Source of the DNA: Actinomycetes bacterium
Lineage (GTDB): Bacteria > Actinomycetota > Acidimicrobiia > Acidimicrobiales > JAAEMS01
Assembly: GCA_024225275.1 (NCBI GenBank)
Contig: JAAEMS010000309.1
Span: 1-35,989, forward strand
Direction of reading: 5' to 3'
Length of the DNA: 35,989 bases
Position numbers and translations under genes: made by a program. Of this stretch, positions 35,796 to 35,989 are shown piece after piece. The first letter of the stretch is position 1. The number at the start of each line of letters is the position of its first letter. The notes below the pieces were generated by a model, which was given only the letters and a program-made list of their open reading frames with translations, made no database searches and was not told where the DNA came from.

Positions 35796-35989
35796 TTCAC
35801 CCAGTTCGGGGCCCACCCACGGGTCGCTCGACCTGAAAACAGGGCCCCAGGGACCATCTCGCTAGGCCAGATGTCTCAGGTTGGCGTTCCTGCGCGCCGA
35901 GAACGCACACATGGCTCCCGCGGCGCGACAACGAAGAGCTCACCCGGCTCGGCGGGCCTCGCGTCACGGGGGCCCTGAGTATTGCCGGC
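35796..35989. other. Right-edge region with no recognisable gene
   Basis: 194 bases after the PLP enzyme stop with no convincing coding frame, tRNA or strong hairpin. A following gene may start beyond the window. Confidence 0.5.

Overview
The window is 36 kb of uniformly GC-rich, densely coded chromosome with short intergenic gaps and many 4-base start/stop overlaps. The gene families (a conservon-type G-protein cluster, an F420-dependent luciferase-like oxidoreductase, a DUF2510 membrane protein, a TIGR03083-type DinB-like protein) point to an actinobacterium. Several genes begin 6-7 bases after a TANNNT hexamer, the leaderless signature common in actinobacteria. Acidimicrobiia-like lineages are my best guess, but that is inference. 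I found no tRNA, rRNA, CRISPR array, insertion sequence or phage gene. Everything looks like resident chromosome.

Layout. 1-6.4 kb: the 3' end of panB, an ArfB-type ribosome rescue factor, an alpha/beta hydrolase, a 5'-nucleotidase-like HAD protein, a membrane GGDEF protein with a decayed EAL domain, then a zinc alcohol dehydrogenase coupled to a double-hotdog MaoC protein. 6.4-10.9 kb: a DUF2510 membrane protein, a quinone-oxidoreductase-like MDR coupled to a DinB-like protein, and a thiamine diphosphate enzyme whose 3' end overlaps a convergent glycosyltransferase. 11.8-16.1 kb: a conservon (sensor kinase, roadblock/LC7, DUF742, small GTPase) with a divergent DUF4388 gene. 16.2-25.4 kb: glutamate synthase gltB-gltD, an M18 aminopeptidase, and a Rieske-plus-glutamate-synthase-FMN fusion. 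25.5-32.3 kb: a potassium module (trkA and two tandem trkH-like genes) divergent from a membrane pyrophosphatase that carries the potassium-dependent signature. 32.3-35.8 kb: two uncharacterised coupled genes, then an F420 LLM oxidoreductase coupled to a PLP dehydratase. The last 194 bases hold no recognisable gene.

How they fit together. The conservon is probably a signalling relay from a membrane kinase to a small GTPase; its GTPase has Asn where Asp normally reads guanine. Potassium uptake and a pyrophosphate-driven, potassium-requiring ion pump sit back to back, which suggests linked ion homeostasis. One of the two TrkH paralogs has lost the glycine of its first selectivity-filter loop. 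The most unusual enzyme is the Rieske-FMN-3Fe-4S fusion near gltBD, whose substrate cannot be read from sequence.
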